Translations under genes and position numbers: made by a program
The notes under the pieces: model-generated
Told to the model about the DNA's origin: nothing
Seen by the model: only the letters and a program-made list of their open reading frames with translations
Database searches by the model: none
From: Zygnema cylindricum
Taxonomy: Eukaryota > Streptophyta > Zygnematophyceae > Zygnematales > Zygnemataceae
Assembly (NCBI GenBank): GCA_037447655.1
Contig: JBBHKE010003178.1
Coordinates: forward strand, 1-64,000
Reading direction: 5' to 3'
DNA: 64,000 nucleotides
Shown here: positions 35,140 to 45,412 of the stretch, in pieces
Layout: the number at the start of each line of letters is the position of its first letter
Position numbering within the stretch: position 1 is the stretch's first letter

Positions 35140-35275
35140 CTTACTTCCCTCTACATTCAGTTCTTTCGGTCATTCGTCTTTGTCGATCAAAGTTTTATTT
35201 CCCATGTGCTCAGATGGTTCACCATCGTGCTTTGTTAATAACGTCTTATTCTTTAATAATGGTTGAATTGATATT
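35140..35275 (+). mobile_element. 3' tail of an RT-type element (relic)
   Basis: TCAGATGGTTCACCATCGTG and TTTAATAATGG match the tail of the 50465-51634 element (TTAGATGGTTTACCATCGCG, TTTAATAAAG). Confidence 0.6.
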
Positions 35276-35339
35276 GTTTTGCTTGACAGTGCTCGTCATA
35301 TTTCCAAGACATTGTTTCAAGGAATCCGACCTTTATCAC

Positions 35340-35660
35340 ATGCCTTTGGGGGAAATTTTAGGGTTATTTAGGGCACGGGTCAAACAAAACATTTTGTAGT
35401 GGCAAGGCGTGATAATCCTAAGAATAAGCAGGGAGATTTTACCCGCTTCCATGCTAAGGTTAATATTTGACAATGGCTTGTGGTAATTGGTTGTTTGGGT
35501 GTTGTTTTGAATGAGTTCCTCATTACTCGTGTGTCGACGTACTTCTTGAGAAATGCCTTAGGAACTCTCCCTTCCTTTGTCCTCACGATTTTGTCCTTAC
35601 GACTTTTTGTCATAAATGTTTGTTTCTGGCCTCACAATGTATACAAGCTTCCATCCTTTT
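35340..35660 (+). pseudogene. Degraded C-terminal domain of the same RT-type ORF
   Basis: The frame around 35480-35683 reads VIGCLGVVLNEFLITRVSTY, matching EIFGCLGVALDEFFRTSGRR in the better copy near 51070. The rest is frameshifted. Confidence 0.6.
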
Positions 35661-36266
35661 TTAATACTATATTGAGATTATAGATCACGGTCGTGTTCCA
35701 AACTTTCCTTAACGTGTATCGGAAGCCATTTGCCGATAACTGACATACGCCTTTGACCGATAATTGACACACTGGCACGATATATCAGTACTAGTGTTAT
35801 CGTCATCAAAACCGATATTTGCCGGTTTGTTATCACATATCGGTTTTTCATCGCGTTAACACCGGTTCGACAACTATCGGCAATATTTGTACAGTTCATA
35901 CCGTACATTTGTACGGTTTATTCCACATACGGAACAGATTGTCATACGTGGCATGCCACGCTATATACAATGATAAATATAATACAACATATTATGAAGT
36001 ACTATTATATAGTGTACTATATTTTTTCCACATTGCCGATGAGGAATTTGTTGGTCTCGCAACAATACATCAGGACCCCTCACCTTTCAATAACCGATTA
36101 CTATCGGCATCGTTTTTATCGCGATAAGTTTTTTCCAGATCCACAACTCTAAAAATTCGATCATACTCATTTTTGGTAGTGTTGTGTATAAGTAGCCATT
36201 TGCCAATAGGCAATATGCCCTTTTATTTTGCCTACTGATAATCAAAAGATTGGATTGATTTAACGG
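35661..36266. other. Transposon relics rich in CCGATA/TATCGG motifs
   Basis: Repeated TTGCCGATAA, CCGATATTTGCCGG and TATCGGCA motifs and a GTGTTGTGTATAAG end near 36179 suggest decayed relatives of the GTGTTGGG element. No genes are seen. Confidence 0.4.
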
Positions 36267-36485
36267 TACACCGTGAAAAGCTATTATTGTTAATGTTTTT
36301 TTGGCCGCTTTAAACATCCTTTATTTGTGCACACTTGTCAGATTGAAAATCCGACTGTTCCGATTGCAAGACAAGGTTCTCACCTTCCGATTGGTGATCT
36401 ACAATCATAAATTGGACATGTCTGTACGGAGAAAATAGGATTTAAGCGGCCAAACAAACATTAAGGCTAAGCGATTCGCGGTGTA
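36267..36485. mobile_element. Palindromic MITE copy
   Basis: TACACCGTGAAAAGCTATTA at the left, CGATTCGCGGTGTA at the right. The internal pattern is shared with 34756 and 49954. Confidence 0.8.
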
Positions 36486-36520
36486 CCGGTGTTATCGCGA
36501 TAATAAACATATATACACCT

Positions 36521-36701
36521 AATGTTGGGTATTGGGTAAAATTATACTGCGATAAGTTCAATATTCGATATATCGATTATCGATCGGTTAGAGGCCTCGA
36601 TATATCGTAGCAGGACCAACATATTATATCAGATATATTCGGTAAAAGTTGGGAGTCCGTACAGATCCAGTACGGGACCCTCGTCCCTCAATACCCAACA
36701 T
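36521..36701. mobile_element. 181-bp MITE of the GTTGGGTAT family
   Basis: The ends AATGTTGGGTATTG and CAATACCCAACAT(T) are flanked by TA. The inside carries GATATATCGATTATCG, as in the 24835 element, of which it looks like a short derivative. Confidence 0.72.
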
Positions 36702-36713
36702 TAATATACGGAT

Positions 36714-37279
36714 CAGAGGTCGCAAAAGTCAAAATTTTACATAACCTAAACTGACCGTTTTTTTTTTTTCAAAAGTTGAGTTACCAACGCCCGTCTGGGT
36801 TATGCACGCTCCAAAATTGTTAACCGTTAACCAACCGGCGTTTACAAAAATAAAAGTTAACCGAAACTCGATTTCTCACGACTAACCGTGCCCGCCCGTA
36901 ACCGAAAAAAATACAAAATTAATTAATGTACGACGTATGAATAAGCCAATAATTACGATCTGTCGCGTTCCCTAAGATTTGCGAAATGAATAGTGTTACT
37001 ACCGTGTCAGATTTGCGACGCTAATCATTAGGTCACGTACTTCCACGATACCAAAGAGTACAAAGTACAATAATGTTGGATTGTATAGAGAGTACAAAAT
37101 TTTATTTATTTTTGGTTTTTTTGTTAACCAACTGTAACCAACCATTTTTTTTTTTCTGGTGAATCAACCGACTGCAACTGCCCGGCCCCCAAAATTTGGC
37201 AACCGAATCCGTTCCGGATTCGCCGCGGGCGGTCGGTTAATGGTCGGTCACGATTTCGGTTGAACGTTTGCGACCTCTG
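36714..37279. mobile_element. hAT-like element, 566 bp, with 8-bp target duplication
   Basis: The ends CAGAGGTCGCAAA... and ...TTTGCGACCTCTG are inverted. The flanking octamers ATACGGAT (36706-36713) and ATACCGAT (37280-37287) match at 7 of 8 positions. A CAGAG start and 8-bp duplication are hallmarks of the hAT superfamily. The body has many AACCGTTAACC motifs and no ORF. Confidence 0.78.
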
Positions 37280-37540
37280 ATACCGATGGTTTACCGATAA
37301 ACACTGGGCCAATTATTATCGACGATAATTGTAAGGTTTAGACGGTACAGACGTACTATTTTGTATGAACGTATGGAACGGATTGTCAATCCTGGCATTC
37401 CACACTATACAACGTTTTCAATATAAAATGACACAAATATATAATATTTTGATATGGTATACTAGATTTTACACTTATCGGCGATAAAATTTTTGGCTAC
37501 TGTACTTTAGTTCCGGAGCGATATATTGGGACCCGTTTCT

Positions 37541-38117
37541 AGAGGTCGCAAAAGTCAAAAAAAAATATACCCGAAACCGACCGTTTTTTTTTTTTTAAAT
37601 ATGAGTAACCGACGACCGACTGAGTTTTGTCACGCTCCAAAATTGTTAACCGTTAACCGACCGTCGTTTACGAAAAAAAAAATAACCGAATCTTGATTTT
37701 TCGCGACTAACCGTGCCCGCCTGTAACCGAAAAAGTACAAAATTAATCAATGTTACCCGAAACGCGTTTACGTAAAATAAAGTTAACCGAAACTCGATTT
37801 CTAGCGACTACACGTACCTGCCCGTGCCCGAAGAAGTACAAATTTAGTGGTGTATCTCCCTTATACCTTTCACGATACCAGAGTACAAAGTACAATAATG
37901 TTGGATAGCATTGACAGTACAAAACCTTAACTTTTTTTCGTTTTTTGCTTACCCGACCTTAACCGATTTTTTCTTTTTTCGTGGTTTTTTAGGGGTTTTT
38001 TAGGATTTTTAGAATCCGCCGTACCCCCTAAATTTGGCAACCGAATCCGTTCCGGATCCGACGCGGGCGGTCGGTTAACGGTCGGTTACGGCTTCGGTTA
38101 GCCGTTTGCGACCTCTG
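37541..38117. mobile_element. hAT-like element, second copy
   Basis: AGAGGTCGCAAAAG at the left and CGTTTGCGACCTCTG at the right. The internal CCGAATCCGTTCCGGAT and GCGGGCGGTCGGTTAA blocks are shared with the 36714 copy. Target duplication is unclear. Its right edge borders the duplicated SmB leader. Confidence 0.72.
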
Positions 38118-38121
38118 TTTC

Positions 38122-38226
38122 TGGACTTGAACTTGTCAAGGCCAATGTGACGTTGAAACAATTTGTGTGACATCAACACTTACAGACAAACAATGTCCAT
38201 GTGACGACGCTTTTCAAATTTAGCAT
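38122..38226 (+). repeat. Duplicated SmB upstream region, copy 1, left part
   Basis: Matches 45413-45505 (TTGAACTTGTCAAGGCCAAT...GTGACGACGCTTTTCAAATTTA). The match then breaks off at the nested transposon and resumes at 40512. Confidence 0.85.
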
Positions 38227-38567
38227 AGTACACCGTCAATCGCTATAAGAGTAAAGGAATAAATAGCGTAAAAAAAAATTTAGAGTTATTAACACTAATC
38301 GGGATTTTTTTTTTTTGAAAAAAAATATATATACTAATTAATCCCTAACTGTAATTTGGATTGTCTTGAATAATAAATACCCGCCCTTTCGATGTCTACA
38401 GTACACCGCCAATCGTTATTAGCGTTGTGTACGCTAATTCCTTCCCGCTTTTTTTTTATTCTCAAATAGAATTATCCACACTATTTAAAAAAACCCTAAT
38501 TCCTAATTAGAATAGACGATTTCTTCGAAAATTTTCAAATTCCCAATTAGCGTAAACCATGCTAAAT

Positions 38568-39297
38568 AGGGTGAAGTTCCATTAGGACATTCTGTAATTG
38601 TACGACCAACATTACAGAATGCTACAATTTGAACGAAATTCCATTGCGGAGAGTCTGTAATCCAAGTGTAGCAAAAGAGTGATGCCACGTAGCTATAGAT
38701 TTGATATTGAAAATTGTCAATGATTTTCACACCGACCAAAAATCTTCATTTGCGTACAATGTACGTGCGTACCAGGTCATCGTTCAGCACAGGTTTTGTA
38801 CTTTTCGCAGACGCCTTGTGAGATACCAGCGCATTTTTTGAGGGTTCTTGTTTTTACGCGTGACGAATGAGCGCTGTCAAAAATAGTGTGACGAATGGGC
38901 GACAACAAAAATAGCGTGACAAAAGTGCGTTACAAGATTTCGTTTGTATTTTCTGCTGGAATTTTTGAATGCGTATATCGTGTGCGAAATTTTTTGATTT
39001 CCGTTGGTTTCCATCTTGACACGTATGCTCATTATCCAACGTGTCGCGGCTCGAATTTTTCTGTAATTGGTGATGTACCTCGCGAGGTACATCACAAATT
39101 ACAGAAACTTTCGAAGCGAATGCTTCGAGAAAAAATATCCAACGGTCACTGTTAACTCCCAAACTTTTGGAGAATATTAGCAAGATTCTCTGTAATGTTG
39201 TTTTACGCATAAAAACAAAATAAGACGTACGGCGTAGTACGGAGAGGTCCGAATTTCTGTAAACAAGCTCACTTTTCGTCTAATGGAACTTCACCCT
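38568..39297. mobile_element. Innermost nested element, AGGGTGAAGTTCCATTAG ends
   Basis: Perfect 18-bp inverted ends (38568-38585 and 39280-39297), 730 bp. It contains the 39058-39107 palindrome. Confidence 0.75.
39058..39107. repeat. 50-bp palindrome, core CCTCGCGAGG
   Basis: A perfect 24-bp centre (39071-39094) extends outward with one mismatch (TTTCTGTAATT / AATTACAGAAA). Confidence 0.9.
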
Positions 39298-39533
39298 TAG
39301 GGTATTTTCGCATGTGCTAAAGTTACAGTTATTCTCTGTCGTTTTGCTCCATAACTTAGAAAAAAACGAGAAAATCCGCAGCCGTACCAAAACATAGAAA
39401 TTCCCACCGTACAAGTTGCGTTACCCCGAAACCTTATACGTACAGTGAATTGTCGTCTAGCGTGATATAATTTGTCGTTTAGCGCATTTCGACCCACTTT
39501 CGCGTCTTTTCAACACATGTTCAAACTTTACAT

Positions 39534-39557
39534 CAAATCACCTCGCGAGGTGATTTG
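39534..39557. repeat. Perfect 24-bp palindrome, core CCTCGCGAGG
   Basis: CAAATCACCTCG followed by its exact inverse. The inner 22 bp equal the one at 22384. Confidence 0.9.
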
Positions 39558-40511
39558 AAATAAAGTCCAATGCGGTAAGCGAATAGGCAGACACTGTCGC
39601 ACGTGTCTGGAGTTTTTTGCAATTTTTGTGCGCGGAGCCTGTGCATACTGTTTTCCGTACGCTGGTTTTCGTACAGGGGCCGTCTCTTTCAAAACACGTG
39701 CCTTCACACATACCGCGAATGAATAAAAATGGCCACCTGTCGGCAAGTGGGAAGACGATAAACGAAACCGCAAATTATGTGCGACAGCGAAACGTGTTTT
39801 AGGGTTTCGTCACGTCGACAATGTGGCGTACGGACATTATGAAGTCACAAAAATTGTACAGCGTGCGGAGAAACGCCTCAAATTGAAGGCGAGTGGAAGT
39901 TTTGCCTCATTTAATGTACCACTTCCATCTGTCACAATTCTTCGTACACGTCTACGTAAGTCACTTTTTTAAGTGACAAGTTATTTGCGTTTACATCCGA
40001 ATGCTCTGAAATCTGTACGGATAATCTTCGCTAAAAAACAAAGTAGCAAGACTAAGTTTCGGTTACATGCGAAAATACCCTTATTCGTATACGCTACAAA
40101 AACTTACACGCTAATAACGATTTGCGGTGTAGTATGTGTATCGTACAAAATCTGACAATTCGTACGCCGTCGCGCTGTTCACAATGTCGACGGATGAACA
40201 TATGAGAACGTGATTTTTGTCGACGAGTTTGCATCTCTTTCTTCCAGTGCACATTCACATGTGTGCGCAATAGTGTTAAGTGTCATTTTATGCCTTTGTA
40301 ACTCAAAAGGTACCATTTCGTATGTAAATATCCAGTCCGTACGCCACACTATTTCCATCGCAGTGTACTTCCATTATTAACGCTAATTGAAAAGAAAACC
40401 TAATTAGAATAATGGAAATAATAGAATTATGGATTGTATTTCGGGTTTTTTTTTTTGAAAAAAGGGCACCGAATTGGCGTTACATACTCTAATATCGATT
40501 GACGGTGTACT

Positions 40512-41356
40512 GTATCTTTTCCGCACTTGACTCTCCTTATCCCTGGTTGGAGGGTTTTACAATTTTACGGTTTTACCTCCGTTTCCGTATTTCTCGCAGT
40601 TTCTGAACTAGAATTTTAACAGTGACTGGCTCAAAGTTCTAACTGAATTAAAACTGAGCGGCGACGGCCAATCCATTTTATATGTTACGAGCCATGTGAC
40701 GACGCGTAACAATTTTTGCGTATTTTTCATTTTTGTCGTTCTCACTTCTCAGCCGTATTCATTTTTCGATTTAGGGTTTCTTTTTTTCATCCTTCCCTAC
40801 GCCAGTTTGCGCTTCTTCTGGTTCTGTACTATGGATCCATTTTCTCTCCTCCTTTCCATGCCTAATATCTGTAAACCCTAGTTTTCTGTCTCGTTGAAGA
40901 TCCAATAGGCACCTTATTTCTCCCTTCTCTCTCCTTCGCTCTCCCTCTCCTCTCCTATTTTTCCCCTTCCTTTTTTTCTCTTTTCACAGAATTAGGGTTG
41001 TCAACCTTTCACTTCAACATCGCCCTTTTTCTTTCCAATCAGCCAATACCTGAAAAAGATTTAGTCCCTTCTCCTCTTCCCTTCCCTCTCCTCTCCTCCT
41101 TCCTCTCCTCTTCTCCTCTCCTCCTTCACTCTCTCCTCCCCTCTCTCCTCCCCTATCCTGTCCTGCTTCCTTCTCCTCCTCTAGGTTGGAAACCCTAAAT
41201 CTCTTTCCTTCTCCCCTCTCCCCCTCCAACTCCCCCTTCCCTCCCCTCCCCTCTCCCCTTCCCTCTCCCTTCCCTCTCCTCCTTTAGGTGGAAATCCCTT
41301 AAAGCCATAGAAAGCCACCATCCTCCCGTCTCCCGTCTCCTCGCCGCTTTCCTTTA
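40512..41356 (+). repeat. Duplicated SmB promoter/5' leader, copy 1, right part
   Basis: Near-identical to 45510-46360 (for example CTCCTTATCCCTGGTTGGAG, GCAGTTTCTGAACTAGAA, TTCTCACTTCTCAGCCGTAT). Identity ends at CGCTTTCCTTTAA. Here A-rich DNA follows, whereas copy 2 continues into telomere-like repeats and the SmB start codon. No SmB coding sequence follows this copy. Confidence 0.88.
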
Positions 41357-41520
41357 AAAAACAAAAACAAACTCAAAAACCGAAACAAACAAAGCAGAAG
41401 ACAACAAAAACCAGAAAAACAACAAAAACCAAAAAAACAACAAAAACCAAAAACCCAAAAAACCGAAACAAACAAACAAAAAAACAACAGAACCAAAAAC
41501 AAAAGACTAAACACCACAGT
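41345..41520 (+). repeat. (AACAACAAAAACCAAAA)n low-complexity block
   Basis: Direct A/C-rich repeats lie between the end of the duplicated leader and the exonuclease exon. Confidence 0.8.
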
Positions 41521-41525
41521 AATAC

Positions 41526-43527
41526 CTGTAACAAGGCGGTAAAGCCGAGGAACGACCTTTGAGAATGTTGCTCGGTATCGATTCCAATTTCCCGACATCT
41601 CTCCAAAACATTTTTTAACTCCTTAAGTTTTTCGAGAGTGTCCACCCAAACTGCCTCTCCATCCATAACTGGACACATAGAACCGGGAGGTAGTACCCGG
41701 ACCACTCTCCTTCCCTCTCCCTCTCCCTCTCCCTCTCCCCCTTTCTCTCCCTCTCCCTCTCCTTTATGAGGATTTTGTGGACCAATGATAGGAGTAAAGA
41801 GAGGTATTGATTCCATAAAGCGGCGAATTTCGGGTGCAAAGGGATGATAAGATCCACCCTTTTTAGGGTTTGTATCATTTTCTGGACCCAATAAAAGAGA
41901 AAAAGAATAAAGAGAAGCACCCCAAAAAGAAAAAAATAATAATAATAAAACAAAAACTTCACCGCAAATAGTGTAGGTTATGGGGAGGATTTTGTTAAGC
42001 ATTTAACTTTGGTTATAGTACAGATGAACCCAGCAAACTCCTGACCGTAGTTAAGAGAGGGAGAGAGGGAGAGAGGGAGAGAGAGAGTGTGAGTGAGAGA
42101 GGGAGAGGGAGAGAGAGAGCAGGAGAGAGAGAGGGGGAGGGAGAGGGAGAGGGAGAGAGAGAGCAGGAGAGAGAAGGGGAGAGAGAGGGAGAGAGAGAAG
42201 AAGAGAGAGAAGGATAGAGGGGGAGAAAGGGAGAGAGGGAGAGAGGGGGGGAGGGGGGAGAGAGAGAGGAGGGAGGGGGAGAGAGGGAGAGAGAAGGGGG
42301 AAAGACAGGGAAGAAGCGAGAGGAGGAAAAAGAGAAAATAGTGATAGCGGGAGGGAGAGAAAAATAGGCATAGAGAAAAAGGGGAGGAAGAGAGAAGGGA
42401 GAGAGAGAGGGAGAAGGAGAGAACATGATCTACTGAAAGTTATCTCGCGGTCATGGTCGATAGCTGTCTGAAGTTCAGTTCCTCTTCCATCTTTTCCTCC
42501 TCCCTCCCCCTCCCTCTCCCCTCCCCCCTCCCCCCCTACCCCATTTCCTCTCCTCTTCTTCTCCCTCTTCCTTCTCTACTGTATCTAGTTATCATTTGAC
42601 AAAAAAAATAACATTTATTGATAAATTGATAAAATAGACTTCGCGTTTTTCCCACTCTCATTTTCCTTTTTCTTTTACCTTGTTTTACCTCTTAGTTTTT
42701 TTGCTCTTGAATTAACATATTTAAATTTCTCGGAAAAAGAGTTCTTATGAATTCTAATATTACTAAGAGTTGGAGAGGATGAGAAGTTTAATAAAATAGT
42801 GCAATTTAAAAAAAAAGTGGCTATATTAACACTAACGACATAGAAAAATAATAAAACAAGGGATAAACTAACAATAACAGTTTAGAAAAACATGCTTACT
42901 TTATCTTCAAACTTAATTCGATACATGAAAATCAATCTTAATTAAATTTACAAAAAAATAATAAAAAAATTGAGGATGAGGAGTTATAAGACTTTGAAAT
43001 GTCTTTATTTGAAATTTTGAAGTTATAGGAGACGAAACGGAGGGAGGGAGAGGGGAAGAGTAGAGAGGGAGAAATGTTGAAAAGGGTATAAAAAACCACA
43101 ACTTTGCACGTTAATTCTAACAAAATTCCCCAAGTTTATTTTATTTCATCTCTAATGTTTAATTTTTTGTCAATTTGATCTCCAATATTTACATTTCTTG
43201 TCAAAAAGTCAATGTTTTTCAGTTGTTTAATTTTCAACTGTCTCTGAACTTAACATTCCATTGGGAGAAAACAAGGAAAGAATAACATAAGTAAAAAAAT
43301 AAAGTCCACGAAAATTTTGTAAATCATAGGTACGAACTTAATTAAATTATTTCTCTTATATGAATAACAAAATATACTGTGACAATCTGAATTCAGACAA
43401 CCCTAATCATACATCCCTAACAACTTTAACCCTAAACCTCAAATGTTAAACCTAATTGTTAGCTTTAACTTAACTACAGTTTGAACCACCTCGAGATTTA
43501 ATAATACTAATAATAATAATAGTAGTA

Positions 43528-43560
<33 letters not shown>

Positions 43561-43890
43561 TCTAGAACAACGTAGATATACTATTAGCTTTTGTAGTCCA
43601 AGAAAAAGACTCTAGAAAACCTAAAATGTTGCGATTGACACAACAACCATAAATAGTGTTTGCTTATTAATACTTGCATTTCAGTCATCAAACCTATTTT
43701 TTTTTCTTTCCTTTGTTCTTAAACTTTTTTTTTTTTTGTATTTGTCTTTTAATAGCAATAATGTAAAATCCGAAACCTTACCTCCTTCCGATCCTTCGGA
43801 ACGCGACAGGTGGCGGAAAGGGGAAAGAGAATTGTCTGCTAACACGTGTGAAAATTTGCTCTGAGGCTTTCGTTCACTGTCTTGATCCAT
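41526..43890 (-). CDS. RRP6L3-like: RRP6-like 3'-5' exonuclease, plant RRP6L3 type (5' exons only)
   Basis: The exon 41881-41526 has a CAG acceptor and a CAG/GTATTA donor. It encodes HPFAPEIRRFMESIPLF, a Glu/Gly run, then VVRVLPPGSMCPVMDGEAVWVDTL and a segment ending IGIDTEQHSQRSFLGFTALLQ. Asp-x-Glu here is motif I of the DEDD exonuclease fold. The exact DTEQHS-RSFLGFTAL form is what I know from plant RRP6-LIKE 3, not from nuclear RRP6. A likely first exon is 43890-43782 (MDQDSERKPQSKFSHVLADN...SEG, donor GGAG/GTAAGG). It ends in phase 1, as the next exon requires. Exons with the later motifs are not seen downstream: the intron runs into the duplicated SmB leader at 41356. The gene is either truncated or has a very long intron. 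The motif-I exon is well supported; the first exon is inferred. Confidence 0.68.
42050..42425. repeat. GA-rich simple repeat tract
   Basis: (GA)n/(GGGAGA)n, pyrimidine-rich on the minus strand, inside the presumed intron of the exonuclease gene. Confidence 0.95.
42426..43781. other. AT-rich presumed intron of the exonuclease gene
   Basis: Contains an (AAT/TAG)n run at 43505-43558 and poly-T runs. I see no exon that I can support. A short open block at 42432-42478 (minus) is possible but unsupported. Confidence 0.4.
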
Positions 43891-45069
43891 CGAAAACAAC
43901 AAAAAAATTGTGAACGCAAATATAAATGTAAATATAAACGTAAATGGATATATAAACGTAAATGTAAATGTTGCCGAGAAATGGATTAGAACTTGAGGCA
44001 GATGGATTTGTACGGTCGTAGCATTTTAAATTTTGCTGAAAAGGCAAACATTATATCGTGTATCATTATTTTGCGTCAATGACACGGTATGAATGGCCCT
44101 ACATTTCACTCCTTGAACGTCAAATAGTGTTGTTGACACTAATTGTTTTTTTCTTAACGCTAAATATTTAAACGGCTCAAAACAAGCCACGTCATTCAGC
44201 ACTGAAATAGAGATATAAAACCCCACAGTAATAACTCCTTGACGCTACAAAGTGTTCAGTGCTGTAAATTACAGTACATTACTGTACGCTACTGTTGTGT
44301 GTACTATACGCAGGTGATTTAAACGTGCGTAACTGCGTATATGTTATGCAGGTTTTCGTGCGGACATTTCGTGGCGAGGCTTTAAAGTGCAAACCATGTG
44401 AGACACTTCTACTTTTTGTGAAATACATTCGTACATGAAAGTCAACGCTTGCCACCTGGACCTACCACGTAGACGCAGTAAGGTAACCCGAATTTGACTC
44501 GGCTGGACAAAAACGCGCGCATGTTCAATTTTACGCATTTTAAAAACGCATTTTAATGCTCCCCGCGCTTTTACGACATTACGGAGCGTCGTTGACTTGT
44601 TGGCTGTTGCACATAAAAGTGCTGAAAAGGTGACACCGTCACACCACACAACAATTTGTTATGATCTACTACGGGACACTGCTCGGTGATCCACATAGAA
44701 ACGAATCGGGAAATAAACTTTCTGTAAAAGATTAGCAGATTATCTACGCTAGTAAATGTACATCTGATAAAATGAAAATGCAAATTACGGTTCAAACTTT
44801 AAACCATTTTGGCCCGAATTAAATCAAGATTTGCAACTAAAACAAGATAGAAGATTCTTATTTCTTGTCATTTGTGCGTTGGATCTTTAGAATCATAAAA
44901 TATTCTAAAATATCCTTTCCTACGCTGCCACGTGGCGATTTAGGAATGCTCAATGCTGGAAAATACCTGATTAGGCGAAAAAGTACAATATTTGTGCGGC
45001 AAAAAAAATAAATCAGCAAGGCAATCTCGAGTGATTCTCTCGTCCTTTTGCACACACATATTCAAAATT
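43891..45069. other. 5' flank of the exonuclease gene, no gene seen
   Basis: AT-rich, with short transposon-like fragments such as ACACTAATTG motifs near 44130 and a TGTAAATTACAGTACATTACT inverted cluster near 44263. The ORFs here are short and lack recognisable motifs. Confidence 0.45.
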
Positions 45070-45385
45070 CAAACCATAGTTCAAAAGTAGGTGAAAGTAG
45101 GCCCATACAATACGCCTATTGTACGCAAAACATACAATATGACCTTAAGTACCATATTGTATTCGGATCTATTCGGACCAATTAAAACATTCAGACCAAA
45201 AATTGGACCAATTAAAACATTCGGACCAATTTTTTTTACATATACCGTCAGATTCGGACGATTGGACGGTCGCAGATCAAAGTAGTGATCTAAGAAGATC
45301 ACATGAAAAGCCCATAACACAACTTACGATAAAGGCGCCGACCAAAGGCCTACCATAAAAACGCCTACTTTTAAACTATGGTTTG
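45070..45385. mobile_element. 316-bp MITE, ends CAAACCATAGTTCAAAAGTAGG-like
   Basis: CAAACCATAGTTCAAAAGTA at the left pairs with TACTTTTAAACTATGGTTTG at the right. A 26-30-bp direct repeat (GGACCAATTAAAACATTC) lies inside. A partial relative (CACCTACTTTTGAACTATGG) is at 23129-23148. Confidence 0.75.
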
Positions 45386-45412
45386 ACCCAATACACAACA
45401 CTAATTTGTGGC

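Larger units (their letters stand above)
38402..40131. mobile_element. Middle nested element TACACCGCCAATCG
   Basis: TACACCGCCAATCGTTATTA at the left and TAATAACGATTTGCGGTGTA at the right, 1.73 kb. Confidence 0.75.
38229..40509. mobile_element. Outer TACACCGTCAATCG element, 2.28 kb
   Basis: The ends TACACCGTCAATCGCTAT and ATATCGATTGACGGTGTA are inverted. The element interrupts the duplicated SmB leader, and the other copy (45500-45515) shows the uninterrupted site. It carries two further elements inside it, and no transposase ORF is visible. Confidence 0.78.

Noticed and set aside
38854-39210. 118-codon minus-strand frame
   Set aside because: It lies inside the nested DNA transposon across the large palindrome and has no transposase motif.
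40696-41198. Short frames conserved between the two SmB leader copies (also 45652-46201)
   Set aside because: Conservation is explained by the recent duplication. Composition is that of a CT-rich leader, and no independent support exists.
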